Below are positions 28,420 through 37,186 of a stretch of DNA of 64,000 nt, piece by piece. Both the position numbers and the translations under genes were made by a program. The stretch covers positions 62,001 to 126,000 of the forward strand of contig CAUJHS010000005.1 of the NCBI GenBank assembly GCA_963204915.1, written 5' to 3'. Origin of the DNA: Planctomycetota bacterium. Lineage in GTDB: Bacteria; Planctomycetota; Planctomycetia; Pirellulales; Pirellulaceae. Below the pieces are notes generated by a model, which was given only the letters and a program-made list of their open reading frames with translations, searched no databases and had not been told where the DNA came from. Each line of letters starts with the position of its first letter. Position 1 is the first letter of the stretch.

Positions 28420-29036
28420 ACTTGCTCCGTTTGTCGCCGATAGGGCGTGTAAGCGCCCAAGGGATACGCCAAGGCCATGGTCCAACCAAACACCAGATGG
28501 GTCAGCGCCGCCACCCACCAGGGGATCAACTCCACAATCCAGTTGCCGCCAAACAACAACGGCTGCAACCAAGACAGCAGCACATAGAAGTTCACCACCC
28601 AGACCACCAATCCAAACACCGACGCCCAAATGAGTCGGCTGACCAGCGAGTCGGTCTTAGAGAACCGCGCCAGTCCTAATTGGAAGGGAATGCCTAGGAA
28701 GGCGCCGGTAGTCATGTACGCGATGCATCCTAAAGCCAGCGCGACGCCGGTATCGAAGTTGGGCGTCAAAGCCCGTTCGCCCAGCGGAAAGGTCAGGTAC
28801 ACCTGGATCAACCGCAGCGGGTGTTGCCCGACGAGGAGCGAGCCGACCACGTTGAACAACAAGCTCGCCATGGCGGCGAACATGCCTAGCACGAAGCCGG
28901 TGGTGGCGAAGTACGCCGAGTAGAACTCGCGCGCTTGCCAATGGTGCGGCGGCGTCTCCACGTCGCGCTCCAGCGCTGCGACGCGCTGGCGTAGCTCGTT
29001 CAGCTCTTGGAGTTTTTGGTCGCGCGTCGTTTCCAT
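28416..29036 (-). CDS. Four-helix membrane protein preceding ccoN
   Basis: 206 residues. It starts with a predicted coiled coil (TTRDQKLQELNELRQRVAALERDVE), then four membrane segments: FVLGMFAAMASLLFNVVGSLL, VALALGCIAYMTTGAFLG, FGLVVWVVNFYVLLSWLQPLLF and WWVAALTHLVFGWTMALAY. The TGA stop overlaps the ccoN ATG, so the two are coupled. I do not recognise a characterised family. Its place suggests a structural or assembly partner of the oxidase in this lineage. Confidence 0.8.
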   Translation of the reverse strand: METTRDQKLQELNELRQRVAALERDVETPPHHWQAREFYSAYFATTGFVLGMFAAMASLLFNVVGSLLVGQHPLRLIQVYLTFPLGERALTPNFDTGVALALGCIAYMTTGAFLGIPFQLGLARFSKTDSLVSRLIWASVFGLVVWVVNFYVLLSWLQPLLFGGNWIVELIPWWVAALTHLVFGWTMALAYPLGAYTPYRRQTEQV

Positions 29037-29156
29037 AAGCAGGCGAGGGAAAGTCGGAAAGATATAAGGAACCGCATTCGTCTAGGAGGGTTGGGTGCGG
29101 AACGTTGGTCTGACGGTGGCCCCAAAGCGTTCGCCCGCGCCAACTCCATGAACGGA

Positions 29157-30389
29157 CTAGGAAGAGGTCGACTCCGCCGGTTCTGCGGCGGCCTCTTCCT
29201 GGCCCTCCACCCCTTCCTGCCCTTCAGTTGCTTCTTGCCCTTCAGTTGCGTCTTGGCCCTCGGTTGACTCTACGCCCTCAGCCCCTTCGGGGCGAACCGG
29301 GCCGCCTTCCACAATGCTGGTGATGTAGTGAACCAGGTGCCAAATCGTTTCCGGCTCTTCAGCCAACGCGTCGGCGAACCCGGGCATGGGCGTTCCGTTG
29401 ATTCCGCTGTAGATGCGGCGATAAATGTCCACCGGCCGACGACCGCCGTGGAGCATTCCCGCGGTCAGGTCGGCGGCGGGGGCGATATGTCCCCAAGCGT
29501 CGCGATTGAGTTGCACGCGTTCATGTTCGGGCTTGGCCTCTTGCTCGGCCAGAAATTCGTGGCTGAGCCAATCGGTTTGTCCGCGTCCATCGTCGCCGTG
29601 ACATTTCGAACAACCGCGACTGAGAAACGCTTTGCGGCCCGCGAGGACGGTTTCGCTGCTGTACTGAGGCGGCGGCGTGCGGGGATGAACGATCCGATCG
29701 CCGGCCTGAACCCACGACCCGTGGATACGCTGCATTGCATCGAAAAACTCGGCGGGATCGATCTCTTCTTCTTCGTCGTAATCCATGGCCACTTGAGTCA
29801 GGTAGCGTTCGAGTTCGCCGCGGTAACTCAGATGCATGACGTAACGGATCACCGCGTTCAGGTCTTCTTCCGACATCCAACGAAAGGCCGGCATCGAGGT
29901 GCCGCGCGCGCCCCGACGGATGATGCGCTCCAGATCGCTTCGCGTGGGTTTGCTGCCATAGGCGGTGGAGGTGAATTTGAAAACGCCTTGGCGATAGTCG
30001 CGGGGACGCGGTTGCAGGTAAGGCGCCGCCGCGCCGTTGCCATCGCCCGAGACTCCATGGCAGCCCGCGCACTGATTACGGTACACCCGTGCGCCGTGGG
30101 CCAGTTGGGCGGCGTCCACCAGCGATTCCAGCGGCGGCTCCTGCGTTTTGGCTTCGTCCGAGTCTTCCGCGGAGCCCTCGCTTTCGGAAGGCATCATGAG
30201 TCGCGGTTCGAGCGGCGAACCAAACAGCCGAGTTAGCGTCGATTCAATTTGCTCTTGGTGGAGCGTCGGCAACTCTTGGACGGGTTCGCTGATGACATAC
30301 GTCAACGGCGCTTCACGCGTGCAACCCACCAAGAACAAGGGCGCCAAGACGATCAGATAGGAAAGCCCGCTAAGTGCTCGCAACTGCAT
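29157..30389 (-). CDS. Di-haem cytochrome c lipoprotein, probable CcoP equivalent
   Basis: 410 residues. The signal peptide ends in a lipobox (LAPLFLVGC), so the protein is probably a lipoprotein. Two cytochrome c domains carry CAGCHG (about residue 107) and CSKCHG (about 265); Met ligands are likely in TSMPAFRW and TPMPGF. Between them lies a region with an acidic patch (YDEEEEIDPAEFF). The last 45 residues are a low-complexity tail of six-residue units (ATEGQE) encoded by an 18-bp tandem repeat. No separate ccoP is visible in the locus, and this first gene of the leftward cluster has the two haems CcoP would supply; equivalence is an inference, because CcoP normally has a membrane helix, not a lipid anchor. 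Confidence 0.83.
   Translation of the reverse strand: MQLRALSGLSYLIVLAPLFLVGCTREAPLTYVISEPVQELPTLHQEQIESTLTRLFGSPLEPRLMMPSESEGSAEDSDEAKTQEPPLESLVDAAQLAHGARVYRNQCAGCHGVSGDGNGAAAPYLQPRPRDYRQGVFKFTSTAYGSKPTRSDLERIIRRGARGTSMPAFRWMSEEDLNAVIRYVMHLSYRGELERYLTQVAMDYDEEEEIDPAEFFDAMQRIHGSWVQAGDRIVHPRTPPPQYSSETVLAGRKAFLSRGCSKCHGDDGRGQTDWLSHEFLAEQEAKPEHERVQLNRDAWGHIAPAADLTAGMLHGGRRPVDIYRRIYSGINGTPMPGFADALAEEPETIWHLVHYITSIVEGGPVRPEGAEGVESTEGQDATEGQEATEGQEGVEGQEEAAAEPAESTSS
29198..29285. repeat. 18-bp tandem repeat in the cytochrome c gene
   Basis: Units of the form TTGCCCTTCAGTTGC-nnn recur with period 18 near the 3' end of the cytochrome gene and encode the hexapeptide (A/S)TEGQ(E/D). The first two units are almost identical at base level, which suggests recent slippage or gene conversion. 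Confidence 0.7.
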
Positions 30390-30901
30390 AGGGGTTCAAT
30401 GCTCACGAGTTTGGTCGCCCGGACCGAACCAGGAGAAACTTGAATCGGGGACGGGGCGGCGTCGCTTTCGCCGCGGCGTGCAACAGTCCGGGAAGAATTC
30501 TTCAAGTTGAAAGCGAAATGAGGTCACGCTCGAACAACGTTGGTAGCGAGTCTAACAACATTCCGTTAACCGACAATATGCCGTAAGGACTAAATTTCCA
30601 TCAAAAATAAATCATGCATTTAAGCTGTCACACCCGCACGGGTTGCGCACTGCTTCCTAAGCCTGGGGGTGCGCGCTGGGCCTTGATGCCGCCGTCGTAC
30701 AAGTTCTGGGTGACCCCATTCCCTGCGATCCATCGACCGCAAGCGCAAACTGGCGCAGGCGCAAACTGGCAAAACGCCGTGACGTACGGTCGAGGCGGTC
30801 GCCGACTGCGGGCGCGGCGTTCTACGGTTCCCTGCGCCGATGGCTCTCTTACAATGGAAAGCCCACGAACGTCGGTCACTCGTCTTGAAGGAAGAAGAAA
30901 G
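30390..30901. other. 512-bp divergent intergenic region
   Basis: It separates the leftward oxidase cluster from the rightward TPR gene and so should hold both promoters. A frame from 30614 runs in phase into the TPR gene, but its first 96 codons have no protein-like character and the better start is at 30902. Visible structures are the nested palindromes at 30492-30511 and a 12-bp direct repeat (GCGCAAACTGGC at 30743 and 30759). No FNR/FixK box TTGAT-N4-ATCAA was seen. Confidence 0.5.
30492..30511. promoter_or_regulatory. Two overlapping palindromes, operator candidate
   Basis: GAAGAATTCTTC (30492-30503) is a perfect 12-bp palindrome and overlaps TTCAAGTTGAA (30501-30511), also perfect around a central base. 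They lie about 105 bp before the cytochrome gene start, in a divergent promoter region. The regulator is unknown. Confidence 0.35.
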
Positions 30902-32617
30902 ATGCGCCAAGGGAAACTCGTTTGTCGCGCCGTGCTGGGCGTGGCGCTCGCGTCGGCTTCGCTGCTGGCCGACGAACCGAACAAGCCTGCCAATGTCGCC
31001 GCCAAGGAGCAGGCCGCCATCCCGCCAGGACTTTATCAGGGCTTCGCGGGCTACGGACGAAAAGTCACCACCACGTCGGCCGAAGCCCAAAAGTGGTTCA
31101 ATCAGGGCATTCAGCTTTTGTACGGCTTCAACCACGATGAGGCGATTCGCTCGTTCGAAAAATCCGCTGAACTCGACCCCTCCTGCGCCATGGCGTGGTG
31201 GGGTTCGGCGTACGCACGCGGGCTGCACATCAACAACCCCGTGATGGGCGAGGAGCAAACCCGACTCGCGCTGGAAGCGGCTCAGAAAGCCGTGGCCGCC
31301 TTGGATGATGAAACGCCCGTGGAATGGGACTTGGTGCAGGCCGTACGGCAGCGGTACGCGTGGCCCGCGCCGGAAGATCGCAAACCTCTGGACGAGCGCT
31401 ACGCCGACGCGATGGAGAAAGTCTGGCATCGCTTTCCGCACGATCCTGACGTTGGCGCCTTGTTCGCCGAGTCGCTCATGAATCTCCAACCGTGGGACTT
31501 GTGGACCGGCGCCGGCGCTCCCAAAGGCCGAGCTTTGGAAATCGTCGCTGTACTGGAGCGCACTCTGGCCAAATCGCCCAAGCATCCTGGTGCGAACCAC
31601 TTCTACATTCATGCGATCGAAGCGTCTCCCTGGCCCGAGCGCGGCGTGCCGGCGGCCGAGCGGCTTCAGTCGCTGGTGCCCGGTTCGGGGCATCTGGTGC
31701 ATATGCCGTCGCACATTTTCATGCGCGTGGGCCGCTATCGCGACGCGGCCGTTTCCAACGAGCGCGCCTTGGCCGCCGACGAAGCGTACTTCGCCGTGGC
31801 TCCGCCGCCGGATTTCTACAGCCTGTACTTCATTCACAACGCGCACTTCCTGGCGTACGCCTCGATGATGGAGGCCCGCTACGAATCGGCCTTGGCCGCG
31901 GCGCGCAAGATCGAGAAGACCATCCCCCCCGACTTTTTGAAAAACTACGTCACCGTGGCCGACGGCTTCATGCCTACGGCTTTGCACGTGATGGTGCGCT
32001 TCGGCCGCTGGGACGACATTCTCAACGAGCCGGAGCCGGAAGCATGGCGGCTCCTCAGCCGGGCCGAGCGGCACTTCGCCCGGTCGGTGGCGTTCTCGGC
32101 TCTCGGCAAGACGGACGAAGCGCAACACGAGATCGAACTGCTTGACGAAGTCGCCCGCGGCTTCACCGACGAATGGAAGATGGGCAACAACGCCGCCACG
32201 GATGTAATCGCCATCGCTCGAAAAATGGCCGAAGGCGAGCTCGCCTTTCGCAACGACGAACGCGAGACCGCGTTCCAGCTCTTGCGCGAAGCCGCCACGA
32301 TGGAGGACAACCTGACTTACGACGAACCTCCCGGTTGGATGCAGCCGGTGCGTCACGCCCTGGGCGCCTTGCTGCTAGCCGACGGCCGAGCCGATGAGGC
32401 CGAAGTCGTTTATCAGGAAGATTTAGTGCGGCATCCAAGTAACGCGTGGTCGCTGCTTGGTTTGCGGCAAGCCTATCAACAGCAAGGCAAGACGGAAGCC
32501 GCCGAAGCGTTAACTCCGCAAGTCGCTAGGTCCTGGGCGCGAGCGGACGTCACGCCCGTAGCCAGTTGCTACTGCCATCCCGACGCCCGCACCCCTCCGC
32601 TCAACACGAAGCAATAA
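30902..32617 (+). CDS. Secreted TPR-repeat protein
   Basis: 571 residues from the ATG at 30902, preceded by GAAGGAAGAA. The N terminus is a signal peptide (RQGKLVCRAVLGVALASASLLA). TPR-like helix pairs are spread through the protein: AQKWFNQGIQLLYGFNHDEAIRSFEKSAELDPSCAMAWWG near the start, GRYRDAAVSNERALAADEAYF in the middle and GRADEAEVVYQEDLVRHPSNAWSLLGLRQAYQQQG near the end. Conserved His-rich stretches (HPGANHFYIHAIEASPWPERG, HLVHMPSHIFMRVGRY) recur in this tetratricopeptide family and may bind metal. C-terminal CYCHP is a possible extra site. Function unknown. Confidence 0.82.
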   Translation: MRQGKLVCRAVLGVALASASLLADEPNKPANVAAKEQAAIPPGLYQGFAGYGRKVTTTSAEAQKWFNQGIQLLYGFNHDEAIRSFEKSAELDPSCAMAWWGSAYARGLHINNPVMGEEQTRLALEAAQKAVAALDDETPVEWDLVQAVRQRYAWPAPEDRKPLDERYADAMEKVWHRFPHDPDVGALFAESLMNLQPWDLWTGAGAPKGRALEIVAVLERTLAKSPKHPGANHFYIHAIEASPWPERGVPAAERLQSLVPGSGHLVHMPSHIFMRVGRYRDAAVSNERALAADEAYFAVAPPPDFYSLYFIHNAHFLAYASMMEARYESALAAARKIEKTIPPDFLKNYVTVADGFMPTALHVMVRFGRWDDILNEPEPEAWRLLSRAERHFARSVAFSALGKTDEAQHEIELLDEVARGFTDEWKMGNNAATDVIAIARKMAEGELAFRNDERETAFQLLREAATMEDNLTYDEPPGWMQPVRHALGALLLADGRADEAEVVYQEDLVRHPSNAWSLLGLRQAYQQQGKTEAAEALTPQVARSWARADVTPVASCYCHPDARTPPLNTKQ

Positions 32618-32975
32618 GGATGACATTCTCTGCCCGATGCGGCGCGTACCCTCCCCGTTGAACCGCGCTCCGACGGGGATCTCGCGGCGAACAGCAGCAT
32701 CCCCTTTTTGCGCCACGCGTTTCGATGGCCTGCCTGCGGCGTGTGCTCGGAAGCGGTTAAGCCATGTGATTGCATGCTCTTGCGTTATGCCGTGCATTTT
32801 GCCGAGCGAGGGAGCGAGAAGACGTTTCTGCGCATTCTTGTTGCAGCGATCTGCCTGCATCCCTTACAATGGCGGTTCGGTTCCCGCATAATGGTGGCCT
32901 GTGGCGCCGTCGGGCGCATCTCCCTTGTCGCAAACGGTTTCCGTGGTCTAGTCCGTTTATGGTTGAGAGCGAGAC
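32618..32975. other. 358-bp intergenic region
   Basis: Several short frames overlap here, but none has a ribosome-binding site or recognisable sequence. No terminator or clear promoter was found. Confidence 0.5.
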
Positions 32976-35135
32976 ATGGCTTTTCTACTCAACTGCCCCG
33001 CCTGCGGGCGACAATGTAAAGCTCCGGCCAATTTTGCGGGGCGTCAAGTACGCTGCAACACTTGCGGTCAAGAGTTCCGAGTGCCGGAGTCTTCCCGATC
33101 GCAGCATCCGAAGCCGCCCGTTCCTGCTGTCGCCCCAGTAGAACGAACGCCCATCCGACTCGATCCGTTGCCGATTGAGGAGCCGATCGCCGGTTCTCAC
33201 AGCTACTCGACGATGCGGTTGGCGCCACCGCGCGAAACGATGGATCCGGACGCGGCGCGAGTGCTGATTGCCGCCATCGGCGCGGCCATTGGCGCGATCG
33301 TTCTTGTGACGGTGTTGATTTTCTTTTCCAAGATCCCCATGGGCAATGTGCCCGGCTTTGCGGACGCAACGTCGTCCGAAGCGGAGTCGGCGGAGAATGC
33401 CGCGACAGTCTCGGAGCCGGCCTCCTCGGCAACGCCGTCGACGCCCGCGGTCAGGACAACACGGTCGCCCACCCACGTAACCGTTTCGAACGTAAGTGGG
33501 ACATCGGCGGCAACGTCCAACGTGCAGATTTCGCCGAGCCATGTTACCGAGACGGCCGAGAGTCGTCCCGAGGCGATACCGCCCGCCGAGGATGCACGCC
33601 CGGCGTTTTGGCTTCAAGATTTCAACGTGGCGAAACAGACCGCCGCGGAGCAAGGGAAGGATATTCTGTTGGTGTTTACCCGCTCCGATGCGTGCCGTTG
33701 GTCGATGCGCATGGACTCGGAAATATTTGCACGGGATAGCTTTCTCGAACAAGCCCAACGCGATTTCGTTCTCGTGACGGTTGATTTCCCTGAAGGCAAG
33801 GAAGGTCAGAGCCAGGTGGAGGATATCTCGCGGAATCTTCGCTTGCTCAAGCAGTTGGGGGTGCAGGTTATTCCAAGCGTGGTGCTGAGCGACGCGCAAG
33901 GCCGTCCTTATGGCTTTCAGAACTACGTCGTCGGCGGCGTATCGAGGTTTATGGAGCTGGTTCAGGAGCATCGTGCGGTGCGCCAGACGCGCGACCAAGC
34001 GTTGGCTCGCATTGAATCGGCCGCCGGCGCGGAAAAACTAGCGCCGATGCGCGAGTGCTTGGAGTTACTGCTCAAGCACGACCTGCTCGCGTGGCACGAA
34101 GAGCATGTGAAGCAATGGGAGCAGATTGCTACGATGTACGACGGGAGAAACGAGCACGGCGTCAACGAGGTTTTCTTTGAGCACCGCTGGATCGAGCAGT
34201 TGAATAAGCTCAATGACATGTCCCATGAAAGTGAATTCGTCCGGCAGGCCCAGATGCTCGACCAATGGGAGCAACAATGCGACTTTCGTGACGATGATCG
34301 CGGTGCGCTGTTGCACTTCCTGGCCGGGAGATGCCTGTTCGCAGCGGGCGAAAACCATCTTGCGGACGCGATTCGGCACTTTCAGGAAGGCGCGGAGTTC
34401 GAACCGCAGAACGAGCAGCTTGCCTTACAGCTCAAAGCCTTGGCTGCGGCTGGCGATGACCAACCGGCTGGCACGGGGTTCGTCGTGTCGTCCAACGAAC
34501 GGTTGGTGCTCACCAACTGTCACGTCATCGAAGGACCCGCAAGCGTGGCCGTGCAGTTTGAAGGCCAGGATCCCATGCCCGCTGAGGTCGTGGCGGCAAA
34601 CTCCAAGCTGGACCTTGCTCTGTTGCACGTGACGCCAGCTCCCGGCCAGCGATTTCCTCGCGCGGTGAGTTTTAGTCGCGACGAGGTCCGTCGTGGGCAA
34701 GAAGTATCGGCGCTGGGCTACCCTCTAGGCAATCCTTCGATAATCCTCACCAGCGGAGAAGTAAACGGCGAAAACGCCGAAGGTTTTCTGATGGTCGATT
34801 GTCGGGTGAATCCGGGCAATAGCGGCGGACCCCTGTGCGACGACGCCGGCCGAGTGATCGGGGTGGTCACCGCCAAAAGCCTCAATAGCGCGGAGGTGGA
34901 CAGCTACGGCTTGGCGCTGCCCGTCAGCGTGGTGCAATCTTTCCTGGCAACAGCGCCGCAAGGTGGCAAGCCGCTCTATTCGGCGAGGAAGAAAACACTC
35001 AAATCGGAGGAAGTCGATCAGCTCATCGCTCCAAGTGTGGCGAAGATTATCCGCAATTTTTCGGGCAAGGGGCGCGCCAACGCGGCTTCCCGTCACCAAT
35101 CGGGGTCCTTCAGCGACGCAGGCTTGGAACGCTAG
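32976..35135 (+). CDS. Membrane-anchored trypsin-like protease with zinc ribbon and thioredoxin-like domain
   Basis: 719 residues. N-terminal zinc ribbon (CPACGRQC ... CNTCGQEF), Pro-rich linker, one membrane helix (about 90-115, VLIAAIGAAIGAIVLVTVLIFF), a Ser/Thr/Ala-rich linker, then a thioredoxin-like domain (about 210-330: AKQTAAEQGKDILLVFTRSDACRWS) in which the CxxC is reduced to a single Cys, followed by helices. The last 230 residues are a trypsin-like protease: His in LTNCHVIEG, Asp in SKLDLALLHV, Ser in NPGNSGGPL. No PDZ domain is present. The topology puts the ribbon in the cytoplasm and the protease outside. A role in envelope protein quality control is plausible but inferred. Confidence 0.85.
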   Translation: MAFLLNCPACGRQCKAPANFAGRQVRCNTCGQEFRVPESSRSQHPKPPVPAVAPVERTPIRLDPLPIEEPIAGSHSYSTMRLAPPRETMDPDAARVLIAAIGAAIGAIVLVTVLIFFSKIPMGNVPGFADATSSEAESAENAATVSEPASSATPSTPAVRTTRSPTHVTVSNVSGTSAATSNVQISPSHVTETAESRPEAIPPAEDARPAFWLQDFNVAKQTAAEQGKDILLVFTRSDACRWSMRMDSEIFARDSFLEQAQRDFVLVTVDFPEGKEGQSQVEDISRNLRLLKQLGVQVIPSVVLSDAQGRPYGFQNYVVGGVSRFMELVQEHRAVRQTRDQALARIESAAGAEKLAPMRECLELLLKHDLLAWHEEHVKQWEQIATMYDGRNEHGVNEVFFEHRWIEQLNKLNDMSHESEFVRQAQMLDQWEQQCDFRDDDRGALLHFLAGRCLFAAGENHLADAIRHFQEGAEFEPQNEQLALQLKALAAAGDDQPAGTGFVVSSNERLVLTNCHVIEGPASVAVQFEGQDPMPAEVVAANSKLDLALLHVTPAPGQRFPRAVSFSRDEVRRGQEVSALGYPLGNPSIILTSGEVNGENAEGFLMVDCRVNPGNSGGPLCDDAGRVIGVVTAKSLNSAEVDSYGLALPVSVVQSFLATAPQGGKPLYSARKKTLKSEEVDQLIAPSVAKIIRNFSGKGRANAASRHQSGSFSDAGLER

Positions 35136-35470
35136 CGCCGCGGGCAGCAGGGGTTCTGGGTTCTGTCCCGCCGCTGGAATGCTATACTTCCGTACCTTCG
35201 GTTGTGGCGTTTACGGCGGCGTGCCTTGTGGCATGGCGCCGCAGCGTCGCGGTAAGTGGTTACAGGTGAAGCGTTTAGGCTTGGATCGCCTTTTTGTGCA
35301 GGCGCCAGGGGACCCGCAAAGTAGGTCACTCGCTCCGCGAGTGACCCTCTGCCTAGGAATCAGGCAGACATTGCGGCGTCTTATGGGAAGCGTCTTATGG
35401 AAAACGGGGGTCTCTTGCGGAGCGAGCGACCTACTCGACATCGAGAGTCGTTCGCGGGGAAAGTACGATT
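35136..35470. other. 335-bp intergenic region holding a structured element
   Basis: No convincing gene. About a third is taken by the palindromic element at 35321-35434; the rest shows no recognised structure. Confidence 0.5.
35321..35434. repeat. 114-bp element with 18-bp terminal inverted repeats
   Basis: The left arm GTAGGTCACTCGCTCCGC (35321-35338) and right arm GCGGAGCGAGCGACCTAC (35417-35434) pair with one mismatch. Inside are a hairpin GGTCACTCGC/GCGAGTGACC at the left, a second one TCTGCCT/AGGCAGA, and a 14-bp tandem repeat (GCGTCTTATGGGAA, GCGTCTTATGGAAA). The core ACTCGCTCCGCGAGTG is shared with the MITE-like copies. It ends 37 bp before the epimerase start. Confidence 0.7.
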
Positions 35471-36409
35471 ATGCGCACGGTGTTGGTGACGGGAGGGGCG
35501 GGGTTTATCGGCTCGAACCTGGTGGACGCGTTGCTGGAGCGCGGCGAGCGCGTGCGCGTACTGGACAACTACAGCACGGGGCTGCCCAGCAATTTGCAGC
35601 ATGTCAAAGACCGCATCGAACTGTTCGAGGGCGATTTGCTCGACGAGCGGGTCACGGCGCGGGCCGTGGCGGGAGTCGAGTGCATCTTTCACCAGGCGGC
35701 GCTTCCTTCGGTCACGCTCAGTGTGGAGCGCCCGATGGATACGCACACCCAGTGCGCCACCGCCACAGTCATGCTGCTCGATCAGGCCCGCCGCGCCGGC
35801 GTGCGGCGCGTGGTGTACGCCGCTTCCAGCGCCGCCTATGGCGATCAACCCACGCTGGCCAAACGAGAAAGCGATCCGGTTCGGCCGCTCTCGCCCTACG
35901 CTGCCGGCAAACTGTGCGGCGAGTTGTATTGCCAGGCGTTTTATCACAGTTACGGTCTGGAAACGGTCGGGCTGCGGTATTTCAACGTGTTCGGTCCGAG
36001 ACAAGACCCCGATAGCCCCTACTCGGCCGTGATTCCGCGGTTTATTCGGGCAATGCTTACGAACCAACGTCCCACCATTTACGGCGACGGCAGCCAGACT
36101 CGCGATTTTACCTATGTGGCCAACATCGCGCGGGGCAACATTCTCGCGTCCGAGGCCGAAGGCGTGGCGGGGCAAGTAATCAACTTGGCTGACGGCCGTT
36201 CGACCAGCCTGTTGCGGCTCATGGAATTGCTCAACCACCTGCTGGGAACCAACGTCCAAGCGAAGTTTGAGCCTCCCCGTGTGGGGGATGTAAGGCATAG
36301 CATGGCCGACATCACCCTTGCGATGGACCGCCTGGGTTATGAACCGCCGATCAATTTGGAGGAAGGGCTGCGGCGTTCGATTGACTACTACCGCCGCGTG
36401 CTTTCGTAG
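35471..36409 (+). CDS. NAD-dependent sugar epimerase/dehydratase (extended SDR)
   Basis: 312 residues. NAD-binding TGGAGFIGSNL at the N terminus, Ser in YAASSAAYGD, and the catalytic Tyr/Lys in SPYAAGKLCGE. YFNVFGPRQDPDSPYSAVIPRFI and DGSQTRDFTYVANIARG match the UDP-sugar 4-epimerase/WbpP-TviC branch. It interconverts nucleotide sugars such as UDP-GlcNAc and UDP-GalNAc for surface polysaccharides; the exact substrate cannot be told. Cytosolic. Other glycan genes are not adjacent. Confidence 0.93.
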   Translation: MRTVLVTGGAGFIGSNLVDALLERGERVRVLDNYSTGLPSNLQHVKDRIELFEGDLLDERVTARAVAGVECIFHQAALPSVTLSVERPMDTHTQCATATVMLLDQARRAGVRRVVYAASSAAYGDQPTLAKRESDPVRPLSPYAAGKLCGELYCQAFYHSYGLETVGLRYFNVFGPRQDPDSPYSAVIPRFIRAMLTNQRPTIYGDGSQTRDFTYVANIARGNILASEAEGVAGQVINLADGRSTSLLRLMELLNHLLGTNVQAKFEPPRVGDVRHSMADITLAMDRLGYEPPINLEEGLRRSIDYYRRVLS

Positions 36410-36516
36410 TGAGCGTTTGCTGACTAGGTTGGGAGATCGCGCCGAAGGCTTCGTCGGAAGCATCTCGCGGTCTTGCTCGAAGTGGAAATCACCTTGTGAG
36501 AACGAGGGTCTCGTCG

Positions 36517-37035
36517 ATGAAACCCGTTTTGACGTTTGTACTTACGGCGTGGGTGGTGATAGGCGGCGCGTTCGCGTCGACCGCCCTGGGGCAGAAACCG
36601 TTTATCTCTCAGGAAGGGGGTTTTTCAGTGCAACTGCCCGCTGCGCCCACCGTCGCCGATGGAGACGTTGGCCCGGGAGGTCGCCAGCGGCAATACACCG
36701 TCGATCGCGGCGATTGTGCGATTGTGGTTTCGTACCAAGATAATCCCGGTTTGGCGAACGCGGACGCAACCTCGCTCGACAACGCGCTCAAGGTGGGGCA
36801 AAACGCCCTCGAAAAGGCGTTTCAAGGCAAGGTGATCGAGCAGAAAGCGGTCAAACTGAATGAAAAATACGCAGGTCGCGAAATTGCCGTGACCATCCCT
36901 GCTGCAAAGGGGCTTTGCCGAGGACGCCTGTTTCTCGTGCGGGGCCGTTTGTACCAACTCCTGGTGGTCGGTGAACCCGAGGCGGTCCAGCGCGAGGCGG
37001 GGCCGGTGTTCGAGTCGTTCACCTTGACCAAGTAA
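36517..37035 (+). CDS. Hypothetical secreted protein
   Basis: 172 residues from the ATG at 36517, with a signal peptide (MKPVLTFVLTAWVVIGGAFASTALGQ). The mature part is a compact alpha/beta protein (FSVQLPAAPTVADG, DRGDCAIVVSYQDNPG, LYQLLVVGEPEAVQREAGPVFESFTL). The pattern resembles periplasmic PsbP/Usp-like domains that begin with a Gly-Phe-Ser-Val strand, but I cannot assign a family. It lies between the epimerase and a PH-domain gene with independent spacing. Confidence 0.7.
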   Translation: MKPVLTFVLTAWVVIGGAFASTALGQKPFISQEGGFSVQLPAAPTVADGDVGPGGRQRQYTVDRGDCAIVVSYQDNPGLANADATSLDNALKVGQNALEKAFQGKVIEQKAVKLNEKYAGREIAVTIPAAKGLCRGRLFLVRGRLYQLLVVGEPEAVQREAGPVFESFTLTK

Positions 37036-37186
37036 GTCGCTTCGTGCGCAGCACAGCCAACCGCGGGTCGGTCCCCTGGTTTTCCTGAAAGCGGTTTGGT
37101 ACCTTTCAGGCTCTTGACGATGCCCGAATCTCGGACGGTTTAGCCTTGTCATCGGGCCCGTGTTGGTTGTCCTTCAGGCAGAGCGT

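Noticed and set aside
29157-30389. Calling the di-haem protein CcoP outright
   Set aside because: CcoP has a membrane helix before its haem domains; this protein has a lipobox and a different tail, so only functional equivalence is proposed.
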